From Hydrogenophaga sp. (GTDB taxonomy: Bacteria; Pseudomonadota; Gammaproteobacteria; Burkholderiales; Burkholderiaceae_C): 64,000 bases of DNA. The notes under the pieces are model-generated. The model was not told where the DNA came from. It saw only the letters and a list, made by a program, of their open reading frames with translations, and searched no databases. The translations under genes and the position numbers were made by a program. Below, piece by piece: positions 32,799 to 41,480 of this stretch (the first letter of the stretch is position 1; every line of letters starts with the position of its first letter). The stretch lies in NCBI RefSeq assembly GCF_030651625.1, contig NZ_JAUSCF010000031.1:186001-250000 (forward strand), in the 5' to 3' direction.

Positions 32799-32804
32799 GT
32801 CCGT

Positions 32805-33470
32805 TTACCGTTTGGGGAGCATCTTGCGCAACTCAGGCCAGACATTGGCCAGCATGATCGGTTGCGCACTTTCATTGGGGTGAATGCGGTCGCTCTGGAA
32901 CAGCTTGAGTGGGTCGGTCGTGTCGGCGACGTTCTTCAGGAAAAACGGGACCAGCGCCGTCTCCTCGGCCTTGGCCACGGTGCTGAACAATTCCCGGAAC
33001 TCCTGCGCGTACCTGGTACCGTAGTTGGGCGGCATTTCCATACCCAGCAGCAGCACCCTTGCACCGGCTTCGCGCGAAAGCCGCGCCATGGTGGCGAGGT
33101 TCTCGCGGGTCATGTTCAAGGGCAATCCGCGCAGGGCGTCGTTGGCGCCCAGTTCGATGATCACATGTGTCGGCTGGTGCTGCCGAAGCAGCGCCGGGAC
33201 ACGGGATCGGCCGCCAGACGTGGTGTCACCGCTGATACTGGCGTTCACGACCTGTGCAGGAACCTTCTCTTGAACCAGGCGCTCTTCCAGCAGGGCCACC
33301 CACCCCTTCCCACGCTGAAGGCCGTATTCGGCGCTCAACGAGTCGCCCACCACCAGGATCACGGGATTCTGGGGTGCGGGCCTGGCCTGAGCCGCCTGTG
33401 GCAGGGCGGTCGAGCAAGTCCCCATTGACAGGGCTGCCACAGTCAGGGCGTTAAAGTGACGTCGTTTCAA
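32805..33470 (-). CDS. TesA-like SGNH esterase/lysophospholipase, exported
   Basis: Secreted GDSL/SGNH hydrolase of about 221 residues (arylesterase/thioesterase I type). Block I is VILVVGDSLSAEYGL with the nucleophile Ser, followed by a Gly, an Asn-containing GANDALRGL and the closing SDRIHPNESAQ with catalytic Asp and His. A cleavable signal peptide (MKRRHFNALTVAALSMGTCST and onward) precedes it. TTG at 33470 is preferred because AAGGA lies upstream and it gives a clean signal peptide. An ATG at 33488 is also in frame, and its codon overlaps the ABC gene's start codon on the other strand. Confidence 0.88.
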   Translation of the reverse strand: MKRRHFNALTVAALSMGTCSTALPQAAQARPAPQNPVILVVGDSLSAEYGLQRGKGWVALLEERLVQEKVPAQVVNASISGDTTSGGRSRVPALLRQHQPTHVIIELGANDALRGLPLNMTRENLATMARLSREAGARVLLLGMEMPPNYGTRYAQEFRELFSTVAKAEETALVPFFLKNVADTTDPLKLFQSDRIHPNESAQPIMLANVWPELRKMLPKR

Positions 33471-33486
33471 CTTGAGAAGTCCTTCC

Positions 33487-34188
33487 ATGTCCGATGTGAT
33501 GATTGCGGTCCAGCATGTGTTCAAGTCGGTCACCGACTCCACCGGGTCGCTGACCATTTTGCGCGATATCGATTTCACCCTGTCAAAAGGTGAAACCGCG
33601 GCGATCGTGGGCGCCTCGGGTTCGGGCAAAAGCACCTTGCTGTCCATCGTGGCCGGGTTGGATACGCCCACCAGCGGCACAGTTCATATCGATGGTGTCG
33701 ACTTGTTTGCGCTGGACGAAGACCAGCGTGCTGCGTTGCGCGCGCAAAAGGTGGGTTTCGTGTTCCAGAGCTTCCAGTTGCTGGGCAACCTGACTGCGCT
33801 GGAAAACGTGATGTTGCCACTGGAGCTGGCCGCAAGGCGTGACGCCCGTGCCACCGCCACGCACATGCTTCAACGTGTGGGGCTGGGCGAGCGCTTGTCG
33901 AGCTACCCGAAGGTGCTGTCTGGGGGCGAGCAGCAGCGGGTGGCACTTGCCCGGGCGTTTGTCGTGCAACCCGCGGTGCTGCTGGCGGACGAACCCACCG
34001 GCAGTCTGGATTTCGCCACCGGGGCCACGATCATGGAGCTCATGTTTGAACTCAACCGCGAGCAGGGAACGACCCTGGTGCTGGTGACGCACGACCGGGC
34101 CATTGCCCAGCGGTGCGAACGGCGGATCACGATCGAGGCGGGTGCCCTGGCATCCAACGACACTTTCTCGGACGCTGTGAACCCCTGA
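33487..34188 (+). CDS. ABC transporter ATP-binding protein, YbbA/LolD type
   Basis: 233-residue ATPase of the MacB/LolD/YbbA group. Walker A is GASGSGKST, Q-loop VFQSFQLLG, signature LSGGEQQRVALARAF, Walker B VLLADEPTG, and H-loop VLVTHDR. It is divergent from the TesA-like esterase, as ybbA is from tesA in E. coli. Unlike E. coli, no YbbP-type permease follows, so the membrane partner is missing from this locus. GAGAAG lies seven bases before the ATG. Confidence 0.9.
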   Translation: MSDVMIAVQHVFKSVTDSTGSLTILRDIDFTLSKGETAAIVGASGSGKSTLLSIVAGLDTPTSGTVHIDGVDLFALDEDQRAALRAQKVGFVFQSFQLLGNLTALENVMLPLELAARRDARATATHMLQRVGLGERLSSYPKVLSGGEQQRVALARAFVVQPAVLLADEPTGSLDFATGATIMELMFELNREQGTTLVLVTHDRAIAQRCERRITIEAGALASNDTFSDAVNP

Positions 34189-34322
34189 CCAGACATTTCA
34201 GCGAGGGGGCGATTCAGGAAGGCCGATTCAGAAAAAGTTGAGTCGATCTGGTACCTGGACAGAACGGAGAGATGGGCGGGGTTGCCGATGCGAGCCTGCA
34301 CGCCTGGCCCGATAATCGCTGC

Positions 34323-35066
34323 ATGTCATCCCCCAAAGTGCTGTTCGGCTTTCACGCCGTGGGCGTGCGCCTGAAAACCGCGCCGCAATCCATCATCGAA
34401 ATCTATTTCGAACCGACGCGCCGCGACGCCCGCATGCGCCAGTTTCTGGACCGGGCGCGCGAAGTCAATGCGCGCCTTATTGAGGCCGATGGTTTGCGCA
34501 TCGCAAAACTCGCAGGCAGCCATGGTCACCAAGGCGTGGCAGCTCGGGTGGAAGCCATCACACAGGCACGTTCGCTCGACGATCTGCTGGAACAGCTGGA
34601 ACCCACAGGCGTTCCACCCTTGTTGCTGGTGCTCGACGGCATCACCGACCCCCACAACCTGGGCGCCTGCCTGCGCGTGGCCGATGGTGCCGGCGCGCAT
34701 GCGGTGATTGCGCCCAAGGACCATGCCGCCGGCATCAACGCCACAGTGGCCAAGGTGGCCAGTGGTGCGGCAGAAACCATGCCGTATTTCATGGTGACTA
34801 ACCTTGCTCGCACCCTGGGCGAGCTCAAGGAGCGCAACATCTGGATCATCGGGACGAGTGACGACGCGCCCAAGACGTTGTACCAGGTGGATCTCAAGGG
34901 ACCAGTGGCCCTGGTACTGGGTGCTGAAGGCGCGGGCATGCGCCAGCTCACTCGCAAGACCTGTGACGAGCTGGTCAGCATTCCCATGGCCGGCGCGGTG
35001 GAAAGCCTCAATGTGTCGGTGGCAAGTGGTGTGTGCCTGTACGAGGCGCTGCGTCAGCGGAGCTGA
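34323..35066 (+). CDS. rlmB: 23S rRNA 2'-O-methyltransferase RlmB
   Basis: SpoU-family SAM enzyme that methylates the ribose of G2251 in 23S rRNA. 247 residues: an N-terminal substrate-binding domain (KVLFGFHAVGVRLKTAP) and the knotted SpoU domain with DGITDPHNLGACLRVADGAG, VLGAEGAGMRQL and SIPMAGAVESLNVSVA. The ATG at 34323 fits the family, though the frame is open upstream. The sirtuin gene begins 17 bases later. Confidence 0.94.
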   Translation: MSSPKVLFGFHAVGVRLKTAPQSIIEIYFEPTRRDARMRQFLDRAREVNARLIEADGLRIAKLAGSHGHQGVAARVEAITQARSLDDLLEQLEPTGVPPLLLVLDGITDPHNLGACLRVADGAGAHAVIAPKDHAAGINATVAKVASGAAETMPYFMVTNLARTLGELKERNIWIIGTSDDAPKTLYQVDLKGPVALVLGAEGAGMRQLTRKTCDELVSIPMAGAVESLNVSVASGVCLYEALRQRS

Positions 35067-35083
35067 AGCGATCAGGCGCAGAC

Positions 35084-35809
35084 ATGTCCGATGCAGTGCG
35101 TCAGTGGATAGCTGCAGCGAAACACCTGGTTGTGCTCACCGGGGCAGGCATGAGTGCCGAGTCGGGTGTGCCCACATTCCGTGACGCCCTGGCCGGGCTG
35201 TGGGCGAAGTTCAGTCCGGAGGAACTGGCCACCGAACAAGCCTTTCGAGCCGATCCACAACGCGTGTGGGACTGGTACGTCTCACGACGCGAAGCGGTGG
35301 CTGCTGTACAACCGAATGCGGGGCACGCCGCCCTGGCCGCCTTCCAGTCGCGTCATTCAGGTCGTTTCGCCCTGATCACTCAGAATGTGGATGGCTTGCA
35401 TCAGCGTGCGGGCAGTGTGCACACCATTGCACTGCACGGTGCCTTGTCCGAAGACCGATGGCTGGACTCGGCGCGCGCCTGTTGCACAGCGGATTCAATA
35501 GAACCTGGCAGACCACCACGTTGCAGTGTCTGCGGCAATCTACGAAGGCCATCGGTGGTCTGGTTTGGCGAGCAGTTGCCTGCGCCAGAGCTGGGGGCTG
35601 CAGAAGACGCTGCGCAGCATTGCGACCTGATGTTGGTGGTCGGTACTTCCGGTGTGGTCTATCCAGCCGCTGGCTTGGTCCTGAGTGCCCATCAACACAA
35701 TGCACGTGTGGTGATGATCAACCCGGAGCCTACCGAACTCGACAGGGTGGCCGATGCATGCCTGCGACAGCCTGCAGCCGTTTGCCTGCCCTCCTTGCTG
35801 AGAGCTTGA
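35084..35809 (+). CDS. Sir2-family NAD-dependent protein deacylase
   Basis: 241-residue sirtuin that would remove acyl groups from lysines using NAD. NAD-binding GAGMSAESGVPTFRD and TQNVDGLHQRAG, catalytic His in LHGAL and VVWFGEQLP are visible. WYVSRR contains the YxxR pair of class III sirtuins, suggesting activity on succinyl- or malonyl-lysine. The Zn site is odd: after LHGAL the first Cys pair comes about 15 residues on and is adjacent (ARACC), and the second is CSVC; the usual spacing is about eight. Starts 17 bases after rlmB. Confidence 0.87.
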   Translation: MSDAVRQWIAAAKHLVVLTGAGMSAESGVPTFRDALAGLWAKFSPEELATEQAFRADPQRVWDWYVSRREAVAAVQPNAGHAALAAFQSRHSGRFALITQNVDGLHQRAGSVHTIALHGALSEDRWLDSARACCTADSIEPGRPPRCSVCGNLRRPSVVWFGEQLPAPELGAAEDAAQHCDLMLVVGTSGVVYPAAGLVLSAHQHNARVVMINPEPTELDRVADACLRQPAAVCLPSLLRA

Positions 35810-35905
35810 AACCGGTCATCCACCCGTGATGAACGCGCGTTAAAGTCAATGTCGGTCAAATTCTCCGCGCTGTTGCACCAGGCGCTCTGTTTTTGAGGAG
35901 GTTGT

Positions 35906-37138
35906 ATGGACATCGTCGAACGCGTCAAGGCCATCTTGCTGAAGCCGGCGGAGACCTGGCCAGTCATTGAACTGGAGCCCACAGACACCGCTCGCATTTA
36001 CAAGGAATATCTTCTGCTATTGGCGGCCATTCCCGCCGTGGCCAGCTTCATCGGCCTTAGCCTGATCGGATTCGGGGGCTTCGGCATGAGCTTCCGGGTT
36101 CCTCTGCTCGCCGGATTGGGCAACATGGTGGTGAGCTATGTGCTTTCGCTCGTGATGATCTACGTGATGTCGTTGATCGCCAACGCCCTGGCCCCCACAT
36201 TCGGTGGCGAAAAGAACGCGCTCAACGCGCTCAAGTTGATGGCCTATGGCAGCACGGCGGCGCTGGTGGGGGGCATCTTCAGCCTCTTGCCCATGCTGTC
36301 CATGCTGGGGTTGCTTGCAGCGCTCTACTCCATCTACCTGATCTACACCGGCATTCCGGTCTTGATGAAGGCCCCAGCGAGCAAGGCCGCGGGCTATACC
36401 GCCGTGCTGGTGGTGTGCGGCATTGTGGCCGGCGTGATGCTGGCCGCTGCGAGTGCGCTTTTCGGCGGTGGCCGTGGCATGGGCACGATGATGGGTGACG
36501 GCTCGCCGAACATGTCCATCAAGGTACCGGGGGCAGCAGTTTCTATCGACACCGCCAAGCTGGAACAGGCTGCCCGCAAGATGGAAGAGGCCGGCAAGCG
36601 CATGGAGGAGGCACAGGCCAAAGGGGACACCGCGGCTGCAAGCAAGGCCATGAGCGAAATGTTCGGGGCGGCCCTGGGCGGGCAGGGAGGCAAGCCATTT
36701 CCTCCAGATGAGCTGCAGAAGTTTGTGCCGCAGACCTTGGGTGGCTTGGAGCGCACAGAGCTCGAAGTCCGGTCGGATGCTGCCATGGGCATGAACATTT
36801 CCAGTGTCACAGCCAAGTACCAGGGCAGCGACAGCAGCCTGGATGTCAAGCTGCAGGACATTGGCTCAGTGCCCGCTCTGGCCATGGCCATGGGCGTCTG
36901 GACCCAATCCACGGTCAACCGGGAAACGGCTGTCGAGGTGGAGCGCATTTTTCAGCGCGATGGTGTTTCATTCAAGGAGGAGTACCGCAAGGATGGATCC
37001 CGGTCGGAAATGACCATGATGCTCGCGAACGGCATTCTGCTGGAATTTGAAGGCAGGAATGTGGACATGGACGCCTTGCGAACAGCGGCATCGCGTGTCG
37101 ATGTGAAAGGGCTTGCCGGTCTGAAGCGGGCGAAGTAG
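35906..37138 (+). CDS. Yip1-family membrane protein with a long C-terminal domain
   Basis: 410 residues. Residues about 1-185 form a Yip1-type membrane domain: VERVKAILLKPAETWPVI, then roughly five hydrophobic helices. Residues about 190-410 are soluble, with a helix-rich Glu/Lys/Ala segment (LEQAARKMEEAGKRMEEAQAKGDTAAASK) and an unassigned domain that includes VTAKYQGSDSSLDVKLQDIG. The function of bacterial Yip1 proteins is not established. Start ATG 35906 with GAGGAGG upstream. It converges with the chromate transporter pair. Confidence 0.85.
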   Translation: MDIVERVKAILLKPAETWPVIELEPTDTARIYKEYLLLLAAIPAVASFIGLSLIGFGGFGMSFRVPLLAGLGNMVVSYVLSLVMIYVMSLIANALAPTFGGEKNALNALKLMAYGSTAALVGGIFSLLPMLSMLGLLAALYSIYLIYTGIPVLMKAPASKAAGYTAVLVVCGIVAGVMLAAASALFGGGRGMGTMMGDGSPNMSIKVPGAAVSIDTAKLEQAARKMEEAGKRMEEAQAKGDTAAASKAMSEMFGAALGGQGGKPFPPDELQKFVPQTLGGLERTELEVRSDAAMGMNISSVTAKYQGSDSSLDVKLQDIGSVPALAMAMGVWTQSTVNRETAVEVERIFQRDGVSFKEEYRKDGSRSEMTMMLANGILLEFEGRNVDMDALRTAASRVDVKGLAGLKRAK

Positions 37139-37173
37139 GAGATCGCCGTCGTTGGGCGAGGTCAGCGGCGTTT

Positions 37174-37770
37174 TCAGACCCAGCCTGCGGCGCCGAGCAC
37201 GGCGCCAGCACCGATGAGCCAAAGCAGATGGATCCGGGTCTTCCATACGATCAAGGTGGTGGCAGCGGTGAGCAGCCAGAGCGGCCAGTCCCGTGCAGGG
37301 TGATCGTGCGACCCGGTGAGTAACCAGCCGGTGGCGATCAGCAGGGCGATCACGATGGGTGCCATACCGGTCTTGAATGCCCGTACGCCTCGCATTTCGC
37401 GATTGCGATGCGCCCAGCGCGTGGCGGTGTAGGTCAGCACCGATGATGGCAGCATGATGGCCACCATGGTCACCAGCACACCCAGAAAGGCCAGCGCCCA
37501 GGCCAGCCACCCTGCCGAGGGTCCTCCGCCGGCGTTGAGACCAACGTTCCAGCCCAGCAGGGCCACAAAAAGCACATTGGGGCCGGGTGCTGCCTGCGAG
37601 AGCGCGATGGACGAGGTGAACTGCGCATCGCTCAGCCAGCCGTTGTTGTGCACCAGGTGACGATGCATGTCTGGTGCGGTGGTGATGGCGCCCCCCACAC
37701 CCAGCAGCGACAGTGAAGCAAAGTGGCCAAACAGGTCCATCCAGTTTGCGACTGTAGGGGCCATGCTCAT
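37174..37770 (-). CDS. chrA: Short chromate-type transporter subunit (CHR), second of a pair
   Basis: 198-residue integral membrane protein with one CHR domain: LFGHFASLSLLGVGGAITTAPDMHRHLV, ALSQAAPGPNVLFVALLGWNVG and several hydrophobic helices. Short CHR proteins act as pairs that resemble the two halves of long ChrA, which exports chromate with proton exchange. The start ATG at 37770 overlaps the stop of the next gene by four bases (ATGA), so the pair is translationally coupled. The transported anion is not shown by sequence. Confidence 0.85.
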   Translation of the reverse strand: MSMAPTVANWMDLFGHFASLSLLGVGGAITTAPDMHRHLVHNNGWLSDAQFTSSIALSQAAPGPNVLFVALLGWNVGLNAGGGPSAGWLAWALAFLGVLVTMVAIMLPSSVLTYTATRWAHRNREMRGVRAFKTGMAPIVIALLIATGWLLTGSHDHPARDWPLWLLTAATTLIVWKTRIHLLWLIGAGAVLGAAGWV

Positions 37771-38393
37771 GACGCTGCTTCCTTGTCGGCCGGTCCGTTT
37801 GGCAACACCCGGTACGCCCAAAGGCAGGCGCCGCCCCCGATACCCAGCAACACCCATAGCAGAGGCCAACGGAGCAGGGCAATGGCGATAAAGGTCAGAG
37901 TGGCCAGGCCGATGCACACCCCCAACCCCATGGCATTCCTGTCCAGCGCTGCGATGAGCTTGATACCTGTGGCGGTGATCAGGCCTGCGGCGACAGCGCC
38001 CATGCCTCGCAATGCGTTTTGCGCCACAGGGTATTCGGCCACGTTGCCATACAGAATGGCCAGAGCGAGCACACCCAGAAGGGGGAAAGCCAGCATGCCA
38101 GCCAGCGCAGCCAGTGCGCCTGGCAGCCCGAAATACCGCCCGCCGATCATCATGGAAAGATTGACCACATTGGGTCCGGGCATGATCTGCGCAACCGCCC
38201 AGTCTTCGACAAACTGCTCGCGCGTCATCCAGCGCTTCTTCTCCACCAGCTCACGCTGTACCACGGCCAGAACGCCGCCGAAACCCTGCAGGGCGAGCCA
38301 GGTGAATGACCAGAAGAGATCGGCGCGTGAACTCGGGGCGTTCAGGGATGGTGGTGGTGAAAGGTCGCCAGTTGGCGCAGCGGATTCGGGCAT
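37767..38393 (-). CDS. chrA: Short chromate-type transporter subunit (CHR), first of a pair
   Basis: 208-residue membrane protein with one CHR domain: LFWSFTWLALQGFGGVLAVVQRELV, the Pro-Gly-Pro motif in AQIMPGPNVVNLSMMIGGRYFG, and about five helices. A Pro/Ser-rich N-terminus (about 25 residues) precedes the membrane part. Coupled to the second subunit by a four-base overlap. The pair sits between the Yip1 gene and the response regulator, with no chromate-resistance regulator visible. Confidence 0.85.
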   Translation of the reverse strand: MPESAAPTGDLSPPPSLNAPSSRADLFWSFTWLALQGFGGVLAVVQRELVEKKRWMTREQFVEDWAVAQIMPGPNVVNLSMMIGGRYFGLPGALAALAGMLAFPLLGVLALAILYGNVAEYPVAQNALRGMGAVAAGLITATGIKLIAALDRNAMGLGVCIGLATLTFIAIALLRWPLLWVLLGIGGGACLWAYRVLPNGPADKEAAS

Positions 38394-38455
38394 GAGCGGA
38401 TTATCAGCGGCCCGTGACCGCCGGGTTGGTCACAACTTGAACGGCAAAGGTTTCT

Positions 38456-38842
38456 TCAGCTGACGCTCAGCAGGTCACGCACCTTCTGCACAGAAAGGGG
38501 CTTGGTGATGAAGTCCCGAATCAACGGCATTTCACTGGCGATCTGCCGGTCCCTGGGGGCGTCTGAGGATGTCAGCATCATCAGCCACACCGTGGATTTT
38601 TCGTTCAACAGTGACTTGGCCTGCCGAGCGAATTCAAAGCCGTCCATCACAGGCATGTTGATGTCGAGAAAGATGCAGGTGGGTGCGATGAGCGGATCCC
38701 TCTGCAAGAAAACCAACGCTTCTCCGGCATCTTCAAAGATCAGCAACTCACCGGAGAAACCGGCTCGGCGAATCATGATTTCGTGGAAGACGTTGTCGGC
38801 TTCATTGTCATCAATGAGGATGAAGCGGGTCGGAGCAATCAC
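38456..38842 (-). CDS. Single-domain response regulator (CheY-like)
   Basis: 128-residue receiver domain with no output domain. Acidic cluster FILIDDNEADN, phospho-acceptor Asp in CIFLDINMPVMDGFEF (about residue 60), Thr/Ser in MMLTSSD and Lys in FITKPL are all present. GTG start overlapping the histidine kinase stop by four bases (GTGA), so it is translationally coupled to the kinase just upstream. It may relay phosphate or act by protein binding; no target is visible. Confidence 0.9.
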   Translation of the reverse strand: MIAPTRFILIDDNEADNVFHEIMIRRAGFSGELLIFEDAGEALVFLQRDPLIAPTCIFLDINMPVMDGFEFARQAKSLLNEKSTVWLMMLTSSDAPRDRQIASEMPLIRDFITKPLSVQKVRDLLSVS

Positions 38843-40473
38843 ACGGAGCTTTCACTGGGGGTACCGTGTGCCAACGGGAGGCGCAAGGTGAAGCGACTTC
38901 CTTCGCCGGGCACCGATCGCATTGTCAGGTAACCACCATGCATGGATGCAATGCGACGGGCGATCGGCAGTCCGAGTCCCGAGCCAGGGTGTGCGCGGCG
39001 CAAATGCAGTCGTTTGAGCATATCGAACACGGCCTCCTGATGCTCGGGGGCCACGCCAATGCCATTGTCTTCGACATGTACCAGGTCGAAGCCATCTTGT
39101 CGCTCAGCCAAGACCCGCACGTGAGCCGGTACGCCAGGCTTCGTGAACTGAAGCCCATTGGCCACGAGGTTGCGCAAGAGGTCTCGCAGCAGTGCCGCAT
39201 CTGCCTGAACCTTCGGAAGTGTGAGCACTTCAAGTGTGCCTGCACCGCTCGCCAGCATGGGTGCCAGGTCGACCTTCACCTGTTCCATCACGCCGTGCAA
39301 TTCGACTCGCTCCGTGGCCAGCGAGTGCTTGTCCAGTTGCATGAAGCGCAGAAGATCGTTCAGCAGAGTGCCCATACGCTGCCCCCCTGAACGCACAAAC
39401 CCAAGGTACTGCTGACCTGAAGCAGGCAAGTCGTCAAGGTGGTCCGATTCCAGCAACGACGAGAAGTTGTTGATGGCGTTGATGGGCTCGCGAAAATCGT
39501 GCGAAAGCATGTGGATGAAGCGCTCTTGCTGGTGCGTTCTCTGTTCCAGCAGGGCCACGGTTTCGCGCAGGTGCGCTTCGCGCTGCCTGATGTCGTGCAC
39601 ATCTTGTGCGCGCATGACGGCGCCCGTGATGGCACCCTGCGCATTGCGTGCCGGCATCAAGGCCACTTGCACATGACGCGATCCCTTGCCCGGAAACTGC
39701 GTCATGCGATGGTATTGACTGGCCTGGCCTGCAAGCGCCAGTTCGAGCTTGGGCTGAATCACGTCCTTGAAAGCCTGTTCGCCGACCAGGTCGGCCAGGG
39801 TGCGACCGACAATCTGCTCACGTGAGCAGGCCCAGTATTCCAGGAACGTGTCGTTGACATGCTGGTAGACGTAGTTGCGGTCCACATAGACCAGCAGGTC
39901 CAGACCGGCCACGGCCATTGCCGTGAGCTCCTCGTTCTGGCGCTCCACGGCCTCTGCGGTGCGGGCGGCTTCCTGCATGCGCACTTTCTCATGTTCCAGC
40001 AGCGTGACCACCAACGCAGAGAGCCTGCACAATGCGTCCAGCTGGACAGGGGTGAGCTCTCGCGGTTCTTGATCGATCACACACACGGCGCCCAGCGCAA
40101 ACCCGTCATCTGTCACGATGGGTGCGCCGGCATAGAAACGGACCTGGGTGGGTCCGTTCACGAAAGGATTGTCGTGAAAACGGTCATCCTGGCGCATGTC
40201 GGGGACCATCATCGTCTGACCCGGGTTCAGGATGGCGTGCGAACAGAAGGCCACTTCGCGGGGCGTTTCGGTCATGTCCACGCCAATTCGGGACTTGAAC
40301 CACTGGCGGTCCCTGTCGATCAGCGTGATCAGCGCAATCGGCGTGCCGCAGATGGCCTGCGCCAACGCCGAAATGTCGTCAAAAGCCTGCTGCGGCAGGG
40401 TGTCGAGCACGCCCAGGCCATTCAATCGGGCTAGGCGTTTTTCTTCGTTGTAGGGCAGGGGGGCAATCAGCAT
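38839..40473 (-). CDS. GAF-PAS sensor histidine kinase
   Basis: 544-residue soluble histidine kinase. Order: GAF (about 5-165, ICGTPIALITLIDRDRQWFKS), PAS (about 185-300, AGLDLLVYVDRNYVYQHVNDTFLEYW), HisKA with phospho-acceptor His in HMLSHDFREPINAINNF (about 328), and HATPase with N-box LLRNLVANGLQF, G1 VEDNGIGVAP and G2 GSGLGLPIARR. No transmembrane segment is obvious, so it likely senses a cytoplasmic signal. The coupled single-domain regulator at 38456 is the presumed partner. A 26-base inverted repeat lies just upstream at 40481-40506. Confidence 0.9.
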   Translation of the reverse strand: MLIAPLPYNEEKRLARLNGLGVLDTLPQQAFDDISALAQAICGTPIALITLIDRDRQWFKSRIGVDMTETPREVAFCSHAILNPGQTMMVPDMRQDDRFHDNPFVNGPTQVRFYAGAPIVTDDGFALGAVCVIDQEPRELTPVQLDALCRLSALVVTLLEHEKVRMQEAARTAEAVERQNEELTAMAVAGLDLLVYVDRNYVYQHVNDTFLEYWACSREQIVGRTLADLVGEQAFKDVIQPKLELALAGQASQYHRMTQFPGKGSRHVQVALMPARNAQGAITGAVMRAQDVHDIRQREAHLRETVALLEQRTHQQERFIHMLSHDFREPINAINNFSSLLESDHLDDLPASGQQYLGFVRSGGQRMGTLLNDLLRFMQLDKHSLATERVELHGVMEQVKVDLAPMLASGAGTLEVLTLPKVQADAALLRDLLRNLVANGLQFTKPGVPAHVRVLAERQDGFDLVHVEDNGIGVAPEHQEAVFDMLKRLHLRRAHPGSGLGLPIARRIASMHGGYLTMRSVPGEGSRFTLRLPLAHGTPSESSV

Positions 40474-40480
40474 TTGGGCG

Positions 40481-40506
40481 GCAAAAATGGTGTATACGAT
40501 TTTTGC
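40481..40506. promoter_or_regulatory. Inverted repeat before the histidine kinase gene
   Basis: GCAAAAAT (40481-40488) and ATTTTTGC (40499-40506) form perfect arms around a ten-base spacer that contains the TGTATACG core. The site lies 8 to 33 bases upstream of the kinase start on the minus strand. On that strand a -10-like TATACA sits in the spacer with a TTGAAC-like -35 about 15 bases away. An operator or promoter element is plausible but unproven. Confidence 0.4.
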
Positions 40507-40637
40507 ATGCTGTTCAAAATTAATGGGAACCGACTGTCAGGAGGCTGTGGGTACTGGGCAGTACCTCACGCACGAAAAGCATGCCTGGCAACGGGTCCGC
40601 CAGCCAGCCCCTGGCAGCCCTTGCGAGCATGCAACGA

Positions 40638-41381
40638 TCAGACCGACATGCCGCCAGAAACTTCAATCACCGCACCATTGATGTAGCTGGCTTCGTCGCT
40701 GGCCAGAAACGCGTACACATTGGCGATTTCTTCTGGTTGACCCAGGCGGCGCAGAGGCACACGGTGCTCCATCTCCTGAATGACCTTGTCAGGAATGGTG
40801 CTCAGGATGGAGGTGCTGATGAAGCCCGGCGCCACAGCATTGACACGAACACCTTTGGGGCCGAGTTCACGACTCCAGGTCTTGGTGAAGCCGATCACGC
40901 CGAACTTGCTGGCGGCATAGTTGGTCTGGCCGAAGTTGCCGTAGATGCCCACCACCGAGCTTGCGTTGAGGATCACGCCGCTGCCTTGCGCAGTCATGGT
41001 GTCGGCCACTGCCTGCGCACAATGGAACACGCCCCGCAGGTTCACGTCGATCACCTTGTCGAACTGCTCCAGCGTCATCTTCTGCAGTCGCGCGTCCTGG
41101 GTGATGCCGGCGTTGTTGACCAGCACATCGATGCGGCCGAAACGCTCCTTCACCTCGGCGACCACGGCATCGACCATCTCGCGCTGGGTGACGTCCATCA
41201 CGAAGCCCACCGCGGTGGCGCCTTCGGCTTCGCACTGCGCGACCGCTGCGTCCACCGCGGCCTGCTTCACGTCGCAGACGATGACCGTGGCGCCTTCGCG
41301 GGCGAACTTGAGCGCGGTGGCGAGACCAATGCCCTGGGCGGCGCCGGTGATGATGCTGATCTTGTTGTCGAGTCGTTTCAT
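40638..41381 (-). CDS. SDR-family 3-oxoacyl/3-hydroxyacyl reductase (FabG-like)
   Basis: 247-residue short-chain dehydrogenase/reductase, classical type. The nucleotide-binding motif is GAAQGIG (about 12-18), NNAG is in [14 protein letters not shown], and the catalytic Ser/Tyr/Lys are in [22 protein letters not shown]. Located among beta-oxidation genes, it may reduce 3-oxoacyl thioesters or oxidise 3-hydroxyacyl-CoA. The start at 41381 is chosen from [17 protein letters not shown]; no clear Shine-Dalgarno is seen. 99 bases separate it from the FadB/J-type gene. Confidence 0.88.
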   Translation of the reverse strand: MKRLDNKISIITGAAQGIGLATALKFAREGATVIVCDVKQAAVDAAVAQCEAEGATAVGFVMDVTQREMVDAVVAEVKERFGRIDVLVNNAGITQDARLQKMTLEQFDKVIDVNLRGVFHCAQAVADTMTAQGSGVILNASSVVGIYGNFGQTNYAASKFGVIGFTKTWSRELGPKGVRVNAVAPGFISTSILSTIPDKVIQEMEHRVPLRRLGQPEEIANVYAFLASDEASYINGAVIEVSGGMSV

Positions 41382-41480
41382 GATTTCAGTAGGGAAATGA
41401 CGAGAAAAAGCCGGCAAGCTGAACAGCCGCCGGCCGCTGAATGAGTCTAGCGAGCCCTGTTGACGCCAGATTGACGAGCC

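Noticed and set aside
35867..35894. Possible terminator after the sirtuin (bulged GCGC stem followed by TCTGTTTTT)
   Set aside because: The stem is short, bulged and only marginal, and the T-run is interrupted; it also lies just before the next ribosome-binding site.
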